Below, one piece after another: positions 1-13,096 of a DNA stretch of 64,000 nt (positions are counted from its first letter, which is position 1; the number at the start of each line of letters is the position of its first letter). This stretch comes from Okapia johnstoni. Taxonomy: Eukaryota; Chordata; Mammalia; Artiodactyla; Giraffidae. The notes beneath the pieces were generated by a model. It did no database searches and was not told where the DNA came from. It worked only from the letters and a program-made list of their open reading frames with translations. The DNA is taken from NCBI GenBank assembly GCA_024291935.2, contig CM044306.1:1302001-1366000 (forward strand), given 5' to 3'. The translations under genes and the position numbers were made by a program.

Positions 1-2239
1 TTACCGTGGAACAGCTGGAAGAAAGGGGGAAAAACACGTGCCCACAGGCCCAGACACTAATGGTGTCAAAATTATGGTAATGAGGCTCCGAGACAGTGAG
101 TCTAAAGGTATCCAACAGCCTTTGAGACTCCTCTAATGGACTGTCCATTTGGTTTCATAAAACTGACTTTCTGGACGAGGTCAGAGTAGTAATGTCTCCT
201 GGGAGACTGGATCAAGACAGCCTGAATGTTTGAGAGATCAAACATTAATTTCCAGTCTCTCCCAATTGGATTTTAATCAAAAGCTAACAGCAGATGTTTA
301 TCAGTGCCGCTGAACCACACCATCTAGCCTGTGAATGCTTCCCACTTTCCCATCCACAGACTGTCTAGCTCTTCCCCCCTGCCCCGCCCCGATTATTCCT
401 CACCCGATCTGGAGACCAACCCTACTTAACCCCCGCGAGACTGCTTTTGTCCCTTTCAGTCCTTGGGAATCTCAAGCCAACCACGACTTGTCAAGTCCTC
501 CTTGAGGCAGTTCTCCTGCCTGATGACCTGCTGTACCAGCCTCAGCAAGAGCAACAGGTTAGAGACCTACCCTCCGAGCGACACGGAGGACTTCACCGTG
601 GACCTCATTAAGGCCTGTCGGTAATACGTGATCTGCAAGAGACACAGTGGTTAGACCGCGGCGTCACCAGCACCGATGCCTAAACATGACCCCACACCAG
701 AAGCTGCTTCTCCACCAAAGCGCCCAGCCCAGGACCCCAGGGCTCAGGTCTGCAGCACACAGGGGACCCCAACTCCAAATGAGCAGCCTAAACCCATCGT
801 GTGTTCATCTCGGAAAAGACACCACCTGCGAAAAATGAAAGTTCTAAACCGAGACAAAGGCTCAGCATTTCCCCAGATGCCTCTGACTCACAGAAGCAGA
901 TCTAACCTCGCAGCCATCACTACCCAGGGCTCTGTCCTGGGCCCTGCATAGAAGGTCTGCCCGCATGGTTAGCCCATCACCCCGGACAGATGCTGAGCTC
1001 CTCTGACTGTAAGAGCGGGAATCTGGGTGCGGGCACCCACCCCACATCCCTCAGATCTGCGCCTTCGGAGGATGCTTCATATCCAGCATAGAGCTCAACC
1101 CCACGCACATCTTACAAGAGATGCTTTGGTGTTCTATGCCGTCCATTACTTTGCAGACAATTGTCTGAACCTTTCACATGGTTTTCATTTCATCCCTGAG
1201 TGCAGAGCAGGAAGCCAAAGCGCATATAATTTGTTAGAGGATTAACATCAGACTTCCCTGAAACTGGGAGGCTAATTACCTCTTTCCTGACAGAAACCAC
1301 TGTCTGTTTCTGTAAAAACAAAGAAGCAAAAACCATTAAACAGACATCATGAAATCATTAGAGTCCAAATACCCATTTGAAACATAAAAACCCTTCCCCG
1401 AGAGAACACTGCCCACCTTTTTGTTTTTTTACTTAAAAGACAGAATCTCTCATCAGCACTTGTTCCACCCTATTCGGCACAACTACTGGGGAATCAGATC
1501 AACCCAGAGGTCTGGGGACAGAAGGGGGTGCTTTGCCACTGTAACTTTATCCACCATAGCGCCTACAGAACCTCTGATGGGGGAACTAGCCACCTGACCA
1601 ATACTCGCTGTTGCAGGGGAAAGCCACGTCACCAAAAAGAAAGCACACACTTCAAAGCCTTGAGAGCAGCCTCCACTGCAAGCTGAGTCCCAGAGCTGAG
1701 CCGAGACGCGGAAGCTCTCATGTCGGGCTCCATCCTCTGTCTGGACATTCACAGCAGAGGAAAGGTGACTCCGAGAGAGGCTCTGTGTTTAGGATCCTGG
1801 AAACTCCCGGAAACCACTCAGACCTGCCTCCTCCTAAACCTTCCTACCATCTGACATGGGGCACCACTTGTCTGCCCCATCCAACTCGAGGAGGCTGGGT
1901 ACAGCTGGTGCTTCCAAAACCGGTTTTCCTAGGTTTGGTTGTGTCCAAGGGCCACCTGGTGTGACTCTTACATGTCAAGCTGAGCGTCTCCATTCCTGGC
2001 AGCTAACACCCATGCTGCTGAGGGCACCGGGTGTGCATCCTTGGAAAAGTCCAAGGACGACACAATTTCCTTTAGGCGGCTAGTGAAGTAAGTCCTGGGC
2101 CAGAGCCAGTGACACGGAATGAAGGAGGGTCTGAGCTGGAACGTCCACAGATGAGTCTCCTCTCTACTTGGCATCATTAAATCGTTTTTACATGATTGCT
2201 TTTCTCAGGGGGGAAGCTAGGACAAGTGATCTCAGAAAG
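1..2239. other. RGS9 intron sequence, unique, no gene seen
   Basis: The stretch holds only short random open frames. I looked on the minus strand for the next RGS9 exon (the GGL start) and did not find it. Confidence 0.6.
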
Positions 2240-2420
2240 GTAACGTGGTTCGGGGGTTAAGAATCCAGCTTCCAATGCAGGGGACGTGGTTCCATCACTG
2301 GTCAAGGAACTAAGATCCCATGCGCCACAAGGCAACTGAGCGCCCGCACCCCGACTACAGGCCACGTGCGCGCCGGAGGCCACGCGCCACAGCTGAGACC
2401 GGACACAGTCAAAAACATCT
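2240..2420 (+). mobile_element. CHR-type tRNA-derived SINE
   Basis: Diverged copy with the typical text CAATGCAGGGGACGTGGTTC (B-box region) followed by GGAACTAAGATCCCATG. Confidence 0.75.
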
Positions 2421-2635
2421 GAGGAGTGATCCGGGAGCATCAGAAAGTGGTCTGTTCTCCTCACTTGTTCCTCCCTTGCCCTGAAGCTGAGGCATTCCGA
2501 ATGGAACGCCCCTGTCCAACCAAGAGGCGCTGCTTCATATCAAACAGATGAAGAATGAGGGTCTGCCGCACAGGACAGGGAACACCAGTCAATAGTCTGA
2601 TGCAGCCTATACACTAGAAGGATCCAGAAGACAGG

Positions 2636-2741
2636 AGATACATGTGCATATGTGTACATATAACTGATTCACTTCGCTGTAAATCTGAAGCTAACACAAC
2701 ACTGTAAATCAAATACTCCAACAAAAATTAAAAACAAAAAA
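2636..2741 (+). mobile_element. Ruminant L1 3'-end fragment
   Basis: It shows the diagnostic L1 tail: TAACTGATTCACTTCGCTGT, then CTAACACAACACTGTAAATC and an A-rich end. Confidence 0.75.
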
Positions 2742-3119
2742 CAATGCGGCAGCCCCAAGCCAAGAGGAAGCACCACCTGATTCACCTGTTAATTAACACT
2801 AACGATGGTAAAACACACTCCCAGCGAGAGGAGAAATGAGGCCTGGGATCTAACACTCAGCCCAGAGACTAATCAACAACGCTGCACTACATACTTAGAG
2901 GTTGTCCAGAGCAGAGATCTTAACTGTTACACCGCAAAGTCACAATTACATCAGGGGTGGAGGTGTGAACTCACCAGTGGAACTCACTCACCCATATCTA
3001 TTCACATCTAACCACCCACTGTACCCCTGAAACCTGCACACGCTATAACCCCAATAATATCTCAACAAGGCTGGAGCATGGGAACACTGACGTTGGTGAA
3101 GACTGCAACTGTGCTCGGG

Positions 3120-3465
3120 CTGTGCCCAGCGGGCAGTGTCTCAGATACCCTCCCTCAGTGCCCAGGCCCCAGGACGAGCCACTGCTCCTGGCCCTGTGCA
3201 CCCTGTGCCTGGTGGGCAGTGTCTCAGACACCCTCCCTCAGTGCCCAGGCCCCAGGACGAGCCACTGCTGCTGGCCCTGCGCACCCTGTGCTCAGCGGGC
3301 AGTGTCTCAGACACCCTCCCTCAGTGCCCAGGCCCCAGGATGAGCCACTGCTCCTAGCCCTGCGCGCCCTGTGCCCGGCGGGCAGTGTCTCAGACACCCT
3401 CCCTCAGTGCCCAGGCCCCAGGACGAGCCACTGTTCCTGGCCCTGCGTGCCCTGTGTGGGCAGAC
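3120..3465 (+). repeat. 83-bp minisatellite, four units
   Basis: GGGCAGTGTCTCAGA recurs at 3131, 3214, 3297 and 3380, exactly 83 bp apart, with the rest of the unit (CCCTCCCTCAGTGCCCAGGC…) nearly identical. A short fifth fragment follows. It lies in an RGS9 intron; overlapping open frames are repeat artefacts. Confidence 0.93.
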
Positions 3466-3861
3466 ACGGGCAAGACACGCAGTCCAGCCTGTCCACAGCC
3501 TCTGGGCCCCCAAGGGGCTGTCCTCACACACCACCGGCCACCAGCACACTCACTTCTAGTCTACTCGGCAGGGTCTGACTTCGGCCTAATACCTGTTATT
3601 TCTGAGGCCACTATCTCAGTCTTCAGGTGTTAAACTTTTCTATATTTTAATTCCCTTCTTGATTTTACTGTCCTTTCAGGGCGCTGGGCTTGCTGTGGGC
3701 TTTCTGGTTCCCCCAAATTACCAGCGATCTCCTGGGAATCAGACTGCAGCGCGTTCCTTGGAGTCTAAGAGCTTGTCCACCTCCACCCTGGATCACCCGA
3801 GTGGACGTCAGCCTTTATTTCTAACTTTAAAAACTGATGTCCAGCGTGGGGTGGAGGGAGG

Positions 3862-3928
3862 GGATACATGTACACATATATCTGGTTCACTTCATTATAC
3901 AGCAAAAATCCAACACCGTAAAGCTACC
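3862..3928 (+). mobile_element. L1 3'-end remnant
   Basis: Short, diverged match to the L1 tail (CATATATCTGGTTCACTTCA), cut by the SINE that follows. Confidence 0.55.
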
Positions 3929-3930
3929 GC

Positions 3931-4150
3931 ATGCGTGCTATGTCACTTCAGTCATGTCCACACTTTGTGACCCCGTGGACTGTAGCCCACCAGGCTCCTC
4001 TGCCCATGGGAAGCTCCAGGCAAGAATACTGAAGTGGGTTGCCGTCTCCTTCTCCAGGGCATCTTCCCGACCCAGGGATCGAAACCACGTCTCTTATGTC
4101 TCCTGCACTGGCAGGCAGGCTCTTTACCACTAGCGCCACCTGGGAAGCCT
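3931..4150 (-). mobile_element. Bov-tA SINE
   Basis: Reverse copy: GACTGTAGCCCACCAGGCTC at the BovB-derived end and CGCCACCTGGGAAGCC at the tRNA-derived head. Confidence 0.9.
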
Positions 4151-4728
4151 AACTATTAAAAAAGTAAATTATCATTAAAAAAAGAAACCCTCTGTTCATG
4201 GGACCTGCCTCCTCTAGGTTAACATACAGGGAGTCTCTCTCCTGTCTGGAGTGTGTGTATCTGGGCAGCAGGGGAGAAGGTTCTGGACTTCTCTGAAAAG
4301 ACAGAGAGAGAATTTGATGGGATGGGGATCATTAAGAGCGTATCGACTTTTCTGGGTCAGAAAGGTCAAAATCCTGGCTTTGTCACTTCTTGGCTACCTG
4401 ACTCTGGATAAGTTATCTGGCATCTGAAAGCCTCTGCTTTCTCATCTGTAAAGAGGGATGGGAAAAGGGGATTAAGTGACATAATCCGGAGTGACAGGCG
4501 TGGGGCGGCACTCGCTGCACTGGCTGTTTCTGCCAAGAATGCACAGGTACCGCGTTAACCCCGGTCAGAAGGCAAATCGGGATGCCCAGGCAATACTGGG
4601 GACACAGTCATGCCAACAGGAGGATCTGCTGCTTATGTGAAATTTAAACATAACTGGGCTTCCTGTATTTTATTTGCTAAGCCTCACAAACCTATCAATA
4701 TGATTATTACTATCAATACAAAAAAGGC

Positions 4729-4952
4729 CGTGTGTGCATGCTCAGTCGGTAAGTCACGTCCAACTCTCTGCAACTCTATGGGCTGTAGCCCACCAGGCTC
4801 CTCTGCCCATGGGATTCTCCAGGCAAGAATACTGGAGTGGGTTGCCATTTCCTCCTCCAGGGGATCTTCCCAACCCAGGGATCAAATCCGCATCTCCTGC
4901 AAGTCTCCTGCACTGGCAGGCGGATTCTTCAGTGCTGAGCCACCAGGGAAGC
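4729..4952 (-). mobile_element. Bov-tA SINE
   Basis: Full-length reverse copy ending GAGCCACCAGGGAAGC. Confidence 0.9.
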
Positions 4953-5001
4953 AGAAGAAGTCATAAGAAACATTTAATCAAAGTGCAGTTATTAAAAAGT
5001 A

Positions 5002-5113
5002 CTGGAGTGGGTTGCCATTTCCTTCTCTGGGAGATCGTTCCAATCCAGGGATCAAACCCGGGTCTCCCGCATTGCAGGCAGACTCTTTACCATCTGAGCC
5101 ACCAGGGAATCCC
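5002..5113 (-). mobile_element. Truncated Bov-tA SINE with target duplication
   Basis: Only the tRNA-head half is present. ATTAAAAAGTAC flanks it at 4990-5001 and 5114-5125, so it inserted already truncated. Confidence 0.88.
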
Positions 5114-5129
5114 ATTAAAAAGTACACAC

Positions 5130-7965
5130 ACACATATTTCTAAGCAATTCTGAGACAGCCGTCTCATGGTAAGACTAGAGATAGACACGTCTTGCACCCT
5201 GGAAGGCACACAGAAACCCCGCTGTCTCCACAGCTGGCCTCCTGGGGTGAAGTCACCTCTTCATCCCTCAGCCCAGGGAGGGCGCTGTGACAGGAGGAGC
5301 TCTCTGCCCAAGGAATTGGCATTCTCTGCAGTCCTGGGATTCTGACTTGGGATTTTTCACTTGCAGAGTTGCCCAAATAGGGACACACCCAGAGCCTTTT
5401 TACACACAGCCCTGTGGCCAGCGTGCTGGCCCTGAGACCCAGACACAGGCTGCAGACGACGGTCACAGGGCAGGAGGGCTCAAGGTCGTTCCCTGGGGTG
5501 ACGGGGGCAGAGGCTGGGCGACCCCGGGGAGGGGTGAGCAGGGACCCTGGGGTCAGGCGATCAGGGAGGTATCTGCGCAGAAACAGAGGTGAGGGCCGGG
5601 CAAGCCATGGAGTGAAACGTAAGGTGGGGAAGACCCCAGGGATGCCGGCAACACGGGCCTTGAGAGCAGAGGAAGAGTCAAAAGCAAGAGACCGGGAAAT
5701 CCAAGAGCTGAAGTGGTTAACGCAAATCGGACAGGAAAAGTCAAGAGGGCAGCCACCCGTCCGAGGAGACAAGAGTCCAAGGCTGTGAGCATCAGAAGTC
5801 CTTGTCCCGCAGCGTCCTTGCCGATGGGGGCAGGACTGACCGCACAGCTTCCAAGGGACCAGGGACCTAGAGAAGGTTCTAGAACAGCAGAGCATCAAAG
5901 GCAAGTGTGGGCCTGCTGAGTGTAGAGCTGGGGGCCTGAGCACAGACCCTTCCATGAAGAGGGCCCCAGGTGCAGGACTGCAGGGTGCGGTTAGGGATGG
6001 GGAGGCGGTACCCAGAGCAGCAGGGGCTACAGAACCGGGACCCACATGCCCCCTGGCCGGCCCGACCTGAGCAGACGGGTCCGTCTCTCTGCCAGAGAAT
6101 AAACTCTAGCAAAGCCTCCAGAAGCCGCGTAGCGGACATCGGGACATGTCAACAGGGCCCCGAGGGCCCCGTCAGCTCACACCCGGCTTCACCAGCCCTG
6201 AGAGTGTGTCCGGGACGGGCAGCCCACCCCCTGTGCCTGTCTCCCCAGCTGTGAACACAGACACCAAAGCTTCCGCGTCACAAGCCGCTCGCTGAGTCCG
6301 CACGGAGGCCTGGCGGGGGCGAGGTGCCCAGGGAAGCCCCGGCCGCCGCTGGTCACACAGGAGCCAGAGGGAGACAGGTCTGTCCCCAGCTGGTGGGGAC
6401 ATACGGGGCGAGGGGCGTCGCTCACGGAGGGCTCCTGGCCGGGGCTCCGCAGGGCACAGCACGTGACCGTGGAGCCACGTGTCTGCCCTTCCCCCAAAGG
6501 CCGGAGGGGCCGCCAGTGTGGACGGCGCTGGTCTCCGCAGCCATCCACAGGGCCAGGCAGGGTGGTAGCACGGGCGCGTGCAAGCCTCCCCCACCAACAG
6601 GGCAGAAGGATGAGAAGAGACGAGGATAAGGGGGAGACCTGGGGTGAGGGAGAGCCCCCCAGATGGGGCCAAGCGTCTCCGGGCCCCACAGATTCTCTCT
6701 CCGGCAGCAGAGAGACAGTCATGACAACAGTGAGCACCGCTGTGTGCAGTCCCCACACGCCGCTCCCACTGCAGATGCTTGGCATAAATGACCTCGCTCA
6801 GCCCCCGAAGGAGGCACTATCCTAATTCCCATTTTACAGATGAGGAAACCGAGGCTTTGAGCCCGAGAGCTTGCCTGAGCTACAGCCTGTCCGAGATCAC
6901 ACAACTGCCAAAGCGGGAAGCGGGCCTCATCCTGATGTCAGAGCTCCCACGGGCACGTGGTACTGGCCCTCATCACAGGATGACCTGGAGACCCTGCTGG
7001 AGCCCAGGGGCAGGGCCGGCCCCGGGCACCACTGCTCACAGCCAGGCTGGGGCGGGCCACCACTCACCCTCCTCCTTGTGGGCACAAGTGCTCTCTGAGA
7101 CAAAGGGTGCCCCACCCGCCCTGGGGCAGCGGGACCAAGAGGACACGCTCCCCGGGTCACCCCACTCTGGCCGACCCCCCTCCGGGTTGGGCGGCCCCGG
7201 CAGCCACAACCCTGATGCACGGGGTCCCCCAGGGCCCCGGGCACCTGCCGACCCCCAGCCTCTTTCCTCTCTCCACGGTGTTTACAGTTCTTGGGTCATT
7301 TGCCTCTGTTTAAGGAAAAGAGGTCTTTCCAAGAATTTACAAACTGTCAAAGGAGCGCTCTTCAAACCAGCACCGCGAGACGGTCTCTGAAGTGAGGCGG
7401 GAATGGACACCCAGCCCCCGGGACACGCCACCCGCTCCCGGCACCCGTCCTCTTGGGCCAGACCAGGAGGGACACGGGGTCCAGCTGCGGGAGCGCGCAC
7501 ACACTCCCGGCCCTGGGCCCAGGCGGGGGGCTGGGGGCCCTGGGCCCGGGCAGGGGGCTGGGAGGGGCCCGCGTGCAGGAGAGTTACAAGTCTTTGTTCT
7601 TCGTAAGGCGCCAGGGCAGCCCGAGTGCAGACGGAGGAGGGGAGCTGGTGGGAGAGAGACAGAAAGACAGTGGGTACACGGCTGAGATACACCAGCAGCG
7701 GGCACCCCCCGCCCCCCCCAGCGCCACCCCGGTGCTGCCCCCCGCCCCTCGGCGCCGCGGCCGCAGCCTCACCCAGCCTCAGCCTGGGCTCCGGGCTGAG
7801 CGCACCATCTGCCTCTGCCCAGAAAGGGGCCCTGAGCCAGGGCCTCAGCCAGGAGGGGCTGGCCACCCCCCAAGGAGTCACCCCACAGAGCACCCCCGCG
7901 AAGCCGCTCACTCAGCATCTCAGCCATCCTCCCAGGGCCAGAGCCAGAGGGCCCGCCTCTGCCAC
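5130..7965. other. RGS9 intron, GC-rich unique sequence
   Basis: There are no exons or repeats I recognise. Several long open frames on both strands reflect GC content; none resembles a known family, and none has paired splice sites that fit RGS9. Confidence 0.5.
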
Positions 7966-8306
7966 ATACACACATACACACAACACACAACACACACAAT
8001 ACACATACATACATACACACATACAACACACATACACACAGAGACATGTAAACACACATGTACACATATAATACATACACACGTACACATACATATATAT
8101 ACAGTACATAAACACACAGACACACCACACACACACACACACAGAGAGATATACATACAATACACATGTACACACATACACAAATACACACACATCCACA
8201 CAATCCACCCCCATACACACACACAGACACACAGACATAACACATACACATACATGCACACATACAGAGACACACATACAATGCTCTCACACATATGCAT
8301 GCATAC
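7966..8306 (+). repeat. CA-rich compound microsatellite
   Basis: About 340 bases of ACAC, ACAT and ACATAC units with interruptions. Cys/Val-rich open frames on the other strand are artefacts of (TG)n translation. Confidence 0.92.
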
Positions 8307-8309
8307 AAA

Positions 8310-9476
8310 AAGGCCGCTGACGGTGCCAACCACGTATCAAGGGAGGGGTCTCTGAATTAGGGACATGGGGCCCAGCAGAGTCCCCAGGGCTGGCCTCTGG
8401 GTATGGACGCCCTCCATGCGGACTCCACCCAAAACCTGTATGCACTGGTGGGGGTCCCCACGATCATCGGAGCTCTGGGTCCCCGTGGGCTAAAAGCACA
8501 AGTCAGACCTCCTGCCAGCATTTCCAGGCACCGCCGAGGCTTACAGGTAATACATGAGGCCAATGAGGCCCCTGGCTGCTTGGGGCCAAAGACAGCAGTG
8601 GGCAGAAAGCAAGGGAGCCGTCACATCTGGTTTACGTGGGGATAGGCTGGTTCACTGGGATCCGTGTGCTCAGCTTGGACAGTCTTGGCCCCCAAGGTCA
8701 CCAGATAATGTCTGAAGACATTTCTGGACTAGGAGGCATCAGGGAGATGCTTGGAGCTACAGATATGCAGTGGGGGAGGCCAGGGGTGCTGCAGATCACC
8801 CCACAAGGCACGGGACAGCCCCACAGAAATATCTGCCCCAAATAACTGCACCTGCGCCATGCCCGGGAAACCCTAATCGGGCTGCCCTCTGTTTCAGCAG
8901 CTTCTGAACCACATTTTCTTAAATAAAAACCCATCGTAGGAAACCATTAACCATCAGCGGTGGCCTACTGGGGAAAGGGGTCCTCTAAAAAAAAAAAAAA
9001 GCAAAGATTCCACCCGACTGAGATGCAAAAGAAAGTAGAGAGACCAGGTCCTGTCGTGTGGATTAAGGTTTAAACCCAAAGTTGATTCAAGGGTTGTGAG
9101 CCTGGGGCCTATTGTCTTTGAGGGGGAAGGGAACTGGTGGAAACGGCATGCCAAATGCCTGTCTGAGCCTCTCTGGCTAAAATGGGTTGATAAGTTTCAT
9201 CAGATTTTCAAAGAGAGAAGTGATTCAGGAGTCTGAAAACCAACCATTAGACCCCCTTTGCCCTGGCCTGTCCACGCCCACTCTCTTGACCAGAAGCCCT
9301 GCCCTGGCCTCCCCTCTCTGACACCGCAGAGTGCACAGGCCTCCTCTCCTTGGCCGTCTCAGAGCAGAGGTACCACTGCCCTACAGACGCAAACAGACCC
9401 ATGGACACCTTCCAAGCTAAGACCCCCCTGACCCAGGCCCCGCCCAACATACGCAGCAGAGACTGACCTGGTTTAC
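8310..9476. other. RGS9 intron, unique
   Basis: Nothing recognisable other than an A run near 8988-9001 and a pyrimidine-rich tract. Confidence 0.5.
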
Positions 9477-9539
9477 CTGGTCTTCATTTGGATTAGTCGC
9501 TCTGTCCAGGCCATAGTCCAGCACGTCGTTCACTCCTGG
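9477..9539 (-). CDS. RGS9: RGS9 exon 9 (21 codons, phase 0 to 0)
   Basis: Read on the minus strand, a pyrimidine-rich tract ending TTCAG at 9541-9540 is followed by 63 bases encoding PGVNDVLDYGLDRATNPNED plus Q, then a GTAAAC donor at 9476-9471. The text DYGLDR.TNPNE is characteristic of RGS9 and sits at the end of the DHEX region, just before the GGL domain that binds G-beta-5. The exon is in phase with exon 8, which ends on a complete Pro codon. The human protein, as I remember it, ends this exon VK rather than DQ and has MDN where this has VND. Confidence 0.93.
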
Positions 9540-9722
9540 CTGAACGAGGAAAAACAGCAACGTAAGGCCCACTGCAGGGAGAGCCTCCAGTTTCTGATTA
9601 ACTTTGGATTCTGGCCAAGCTGCCCATCATGAGACCAAGCTGAGGGTTGTGGCCCGTCTCTGGGGAGCTACAGGGGTATGTAAGGTTCCCCAGGTGGGGG
9701 GGTCTTCCACCACCACAGCATC

Positions 9723-9770
9723 CCCAGAGGGAGGGAGGGAGGATGGATGGAGGGAGGGTGGATGGGCGGT
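9723..9770 (+). repeat. GGGA/GGAT-rich simple repeat
   Basis: GAGGGAGGGAGGGAGGATGG and related units directly abut the BovB fragment. Confidence 0.75.
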
Positions 9771-10085
9771 GGTGGCTGTTCAGTCACTAAGTCACTCTCT
9801 GTGACCCGTGGGCTGCAGCGCGCCAGGCTCCTCTGTCCTCCACTATCTCCGAGTTTGCTCGGATGCATGTCCACTGAGTCAGTGATGCTCTCTAACCATC
9901 TCATCCTGTGCCACCCTCTTCTCCTTTTGCCTTCAATCTTTCCCATCATCAGGGTCTTTTCTAGTGAGTCGGCTCTTTGCATCAGATGGCCAAAACATTG
10001 GAGCTTCAGCTTCAGTCCTTCCAATGAATATTCAGGGTTGATTTCCTTTGGGATGGAGTGGTTTGATCTCCTTGCTGTCCAAGGG
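9771..10085 (-). mobile_element. BovB 3'-end fragment
   Basis: About 315 bases match the 3' coding end and tail of BovB in reverse (ATGCTCTCTAACCATCTCAT, then the TTTCCCATCATCAGGGTC region). It lies in RGS9 intron 8, flanked on both sides by GGAT-type simple repeats. Confidence 0.85.
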
Positions 10086-10088
10086 ACT

Positions 10089-10152
10089 GGGTGGATAGAT
10101 GGATAAATGGATGGGTGGATGGATGGATGGACGGGTGGATGGGTGGATAAAC
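10089..10152 (+). repeat. (GGAT)n microsatellite
   Basis: Sixty bases of GGAT/AGAT units with single-base interruptions, beside the BovB fragment. Confidence 0.85.
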
Positions 10153-10159
10153 AACACGC

Positions 10160-12189
10160 AGATGATTGGAGTTCATGGGATTAGCACAGGGGCCTCCGAC
10201 CGCTCCGCTCCACAGATCACTGCTCTGGGGAGTCCAGGCTTCAGTCAAGCACACAGAAGTTCTGATCTGGATTCTGCCGTCTCCCGGCTGGGGGGAGGAT
10301 CTTGGAAACTACTTTTCCTCTCTGCGCTGAGAACCAAAGATGACCCCTCCTGTCTGTCTGGCTCTCGTGAGGATTTAGCACGATGGAAGCTCACAACAGA
10401 GGGCCGCTGTCACTAGGCAAGGCCTCGTGTTCACCCTAAGATCCCGGTGTTGATGCCTAGCCCCGAGCTGGTCTCCGGCTCTGCCACCTCCCCGGCCAGT
10501 GTTGCTAGAGCTCTGAGCTCCTTCGGGCCAGCAGTTCAGGTCTTTCACTTCCTCTGTTTGCACCATCTGGGACCCCCCATCCTAGGGAGCTGGAAAGCAG
10601 TCTGACACTCTCACAAACACACACCTGGCCCACACTCTCATGCAGTTTCTGGGACCCCAGAGGCAGCTGGAATGGAGACCCCTCAGAGCTGACGTCAGCG
10701 CACAGGAAACAAGGCGGACGGGGTGCTGCGCAGCTGCGTGCAGCCCAGGGCGGACGCGCTCGGTGAGTGCTGTGTTTATGGGTGAAGCCAAGGCCGTTGA
10801 GCACAGCGCTCATTCCAGCAACCGCCTGACTTGGAGCGGACATGCCAGAGCCACCTGCGTCCCCAGACCACATCCACCTGGTCCCCATGGTCCACGTGTC
10901 AGCGGACAGTATCCTCGGGAGACACATGTCACAGGTGGCATGGGGGCGAGGCACGCAAAGCCCCAAGGTGACTTTTCTGAGGGAGCCATTTCTTCTGTTT
11001 GTTCACACAGTGAACGGTTGCCCGCATCGCACTCATATCTGAACTTGATCCATTTGGATAAAACGTGTGAGAGGAGCGTGGCTTTCCTTCCCTCCAGGAT
11101 GCTCCCGCCTGAGTCCATCACCCCCGCCACACCCCGCACGCTGCGGGCTCAGCTCTGCGAGAGTGCGGCTCACCCGAGATGGCGGTTTGGACTTGGGGCT
11201 CCTTGAGCTGAGAGCCGGGCCTGCCCGGGGTGCACCTTCCACAGCGGCGGCGTGCGGACAGAGGAGGGCTCCCGTTCCAGCACTGCCCGGGGCCACAGCA
11301 CCTCCCTGGGCTGGATCTCCCGCCTGAAGGGCGGGGACCATGACACCCCTACATCTCAGCATCAGCAGATCCAGGGGGCGCGCAGTCAGGGTTCAGCGGC
11401 CTTCAGCGGCCATCCCATCGCTAGCGCCCGGCTCCTCAACTGGCCCAGACTCAGGCCCCAGGAAGGCTGCACAGACACGTGAGCAGACAAGAGAGCAAGA
11501 GCGAAGGTGCTGGTGACGCGGCAGGTGGCTGCCGGCACCCCCTCCGCCGAACACTTCCTGCCCCCTGCGGACGGCGGGCAGGTCTCCCGGAGATGGAGAC
11601 CGTCTGACGGCCTGGGCTGCTGGTCTGTCGTCGGATCGCTCCATCCCCCGCCGAGACAGACTTCAAAGCAGATGCTCCTCAAGCAAGACGCAGCCCCATC
11701 CCGATGCTCCAGGCCAGCGAGAGGCTGAGAGTTTTAAGGGAGTTGGGGAGAGGAGACTCAGGGACACCCTGGTCTCATCCTCAAATCCCGGTCCAGTTCC
11801 GATGGAGCGGGGCAGCAGGGAGGGGGCCTGGGTGCGAGAGCGGCTTTGTGTCTGCTCGTGTCTGCTCACGTCTGCTCTTTCACATCAGGCCTCGTTCTGA
11901 ACGTGGCTCCCCAGGGCCGCCCACGAGGGGGCAGGTGCCTCTGAGCAGCAATCACGCGATGCTGTCATGACCGAGGAGGTGACAAAGGCCTCGCACGCCC
12001 AGTGACACCACATGATGCTGTCGTGGGAGGCAGAGGAGCTCTCCAGGAGGAAGAGCGGGGCCTCACGGCCCTCACGGGGACTCAGCACCAGCCCTGGGGC
12101 TCTGCTCCCTCATCAGCATAAAGGGACTAATTACAGTGCCTCCCACACAGGCGAGAGGTGAAATTACAAAGTGCGCGCAGCGACGTCCC
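10160..12189. other. RGS9 intron 8, unique, moderately GC-rich
   Basis: There are no repeats or exons I can support. The stretch around 11080-11340 is CpG-richer than its surroundings but has no other promoter feature. Confidence 0.5.
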
Positions 12190-12320
12190 TTTGGGTCCGG
12201 GGGTCAAGACTCCATGCTCCCACTGCAGGGGCCCGGGTTCCGTCCTCGGTCAGGGAACTGGATCCCACACGCCGCAACTACAGACCGTGTGCTGCAGCGA
12301 GGACCTGAGACGGCCAAAGA
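12190..12320 (+). mobile_element. CHR-type SINE
   Basis: CACTGCAGGGGCCCGGGTTC and GGAACTGGATCCCACACGCC mark the tRNA-derived body. Confidence 0.8.
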
Positions 12321-12974
12321 GAGAAAGAATCTTCTCAAGGAGAAAGAATTTGCACAATGAGGCCCAGCACGGAGCCCAGGCCGGCACGGCGTCCACACCA
12401 ACGCCTGCGCAGGTGGAACACCTTATGGGCTGTCTTGAATCTAGAAAGAAAATGAGCGAAACGGCCAAATCCTGATAGGCTCCAAGTTCAAACAATCCAG
12501 GAGCTTGGACACCATGGGAGACGCAGGTCACTCTGGTTCTGAGAACTCGGTTCCCGGAAGGGGAGGAACTCTGTTCTGAACACCCGACTTCTCCGAATCC
12601 CTTCGCCTGCGGCGATCGGGGTCCAACACAGGCATGAACAGAGACAGCGGCGTTCCCTGCGCCGGGCACAGCCTCGGCTGTGTGCTGGGGGACGAGGCCA
12701 GCCTTCCCGGGAACACGCTGTGACAGGCCACGTGGCCATCACGGCTGGTCTCTCTCGGCCACTTACCGTCCCCGAGCCCCGCGCTCGAAACCACGAGGCT
12801 GAGCACACCCTCACCCCCTCCCCTCCCATCCCCGCCCCCGGGACTGGACCCAGACGAGGAAACGGAGGGCGGCGAGGGGACGCCATGGCGAGGCCGCAGC
12901 GAGGCGACTCCAGGTCCTGCAGCGGGGGGTGGCTTCTGCCGTGGGGCCTGGGTTCTACTTCTTTCTTCTTCTTC

Positions 12975-13096
12975 TCATTTTAATTTTTTGGCCGCACCAT
13001 GCGATGCGTGGGATCTTAGTTCCCCGACAAGGGAGTGAACCTAAGCCCCTGCACCAGGAGCAGAGTCTTAACCACTGGAGCCCCAGAGAAGCGCAG
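12975..13096 (-). mobile_element. CHR-type SINE
   Basis: Reverse copy with TTTTGGCCGCACCATGC, GATCTTAGTTCCCCGAC and TCTTAACCACTGGA. Confidence 0.85.

Noticed and set aside
3078..3578. 166-codon frame with internal protein repeat
   Set aside because: The protein repeat is the 83-bp DNA repeat read in shifting frames; no splice or start evidence.
5164..6045. 293-codon minus-strand frame
   Set aside because: GC-rich intronic sequence with no recognisable domain, no signal of conservation and no fitting splice sites.
7769..8333. Cys/Val/Tyr-rich open frames on the minus strand
   Set aside because: Translation of a CA/TG microsatellite.
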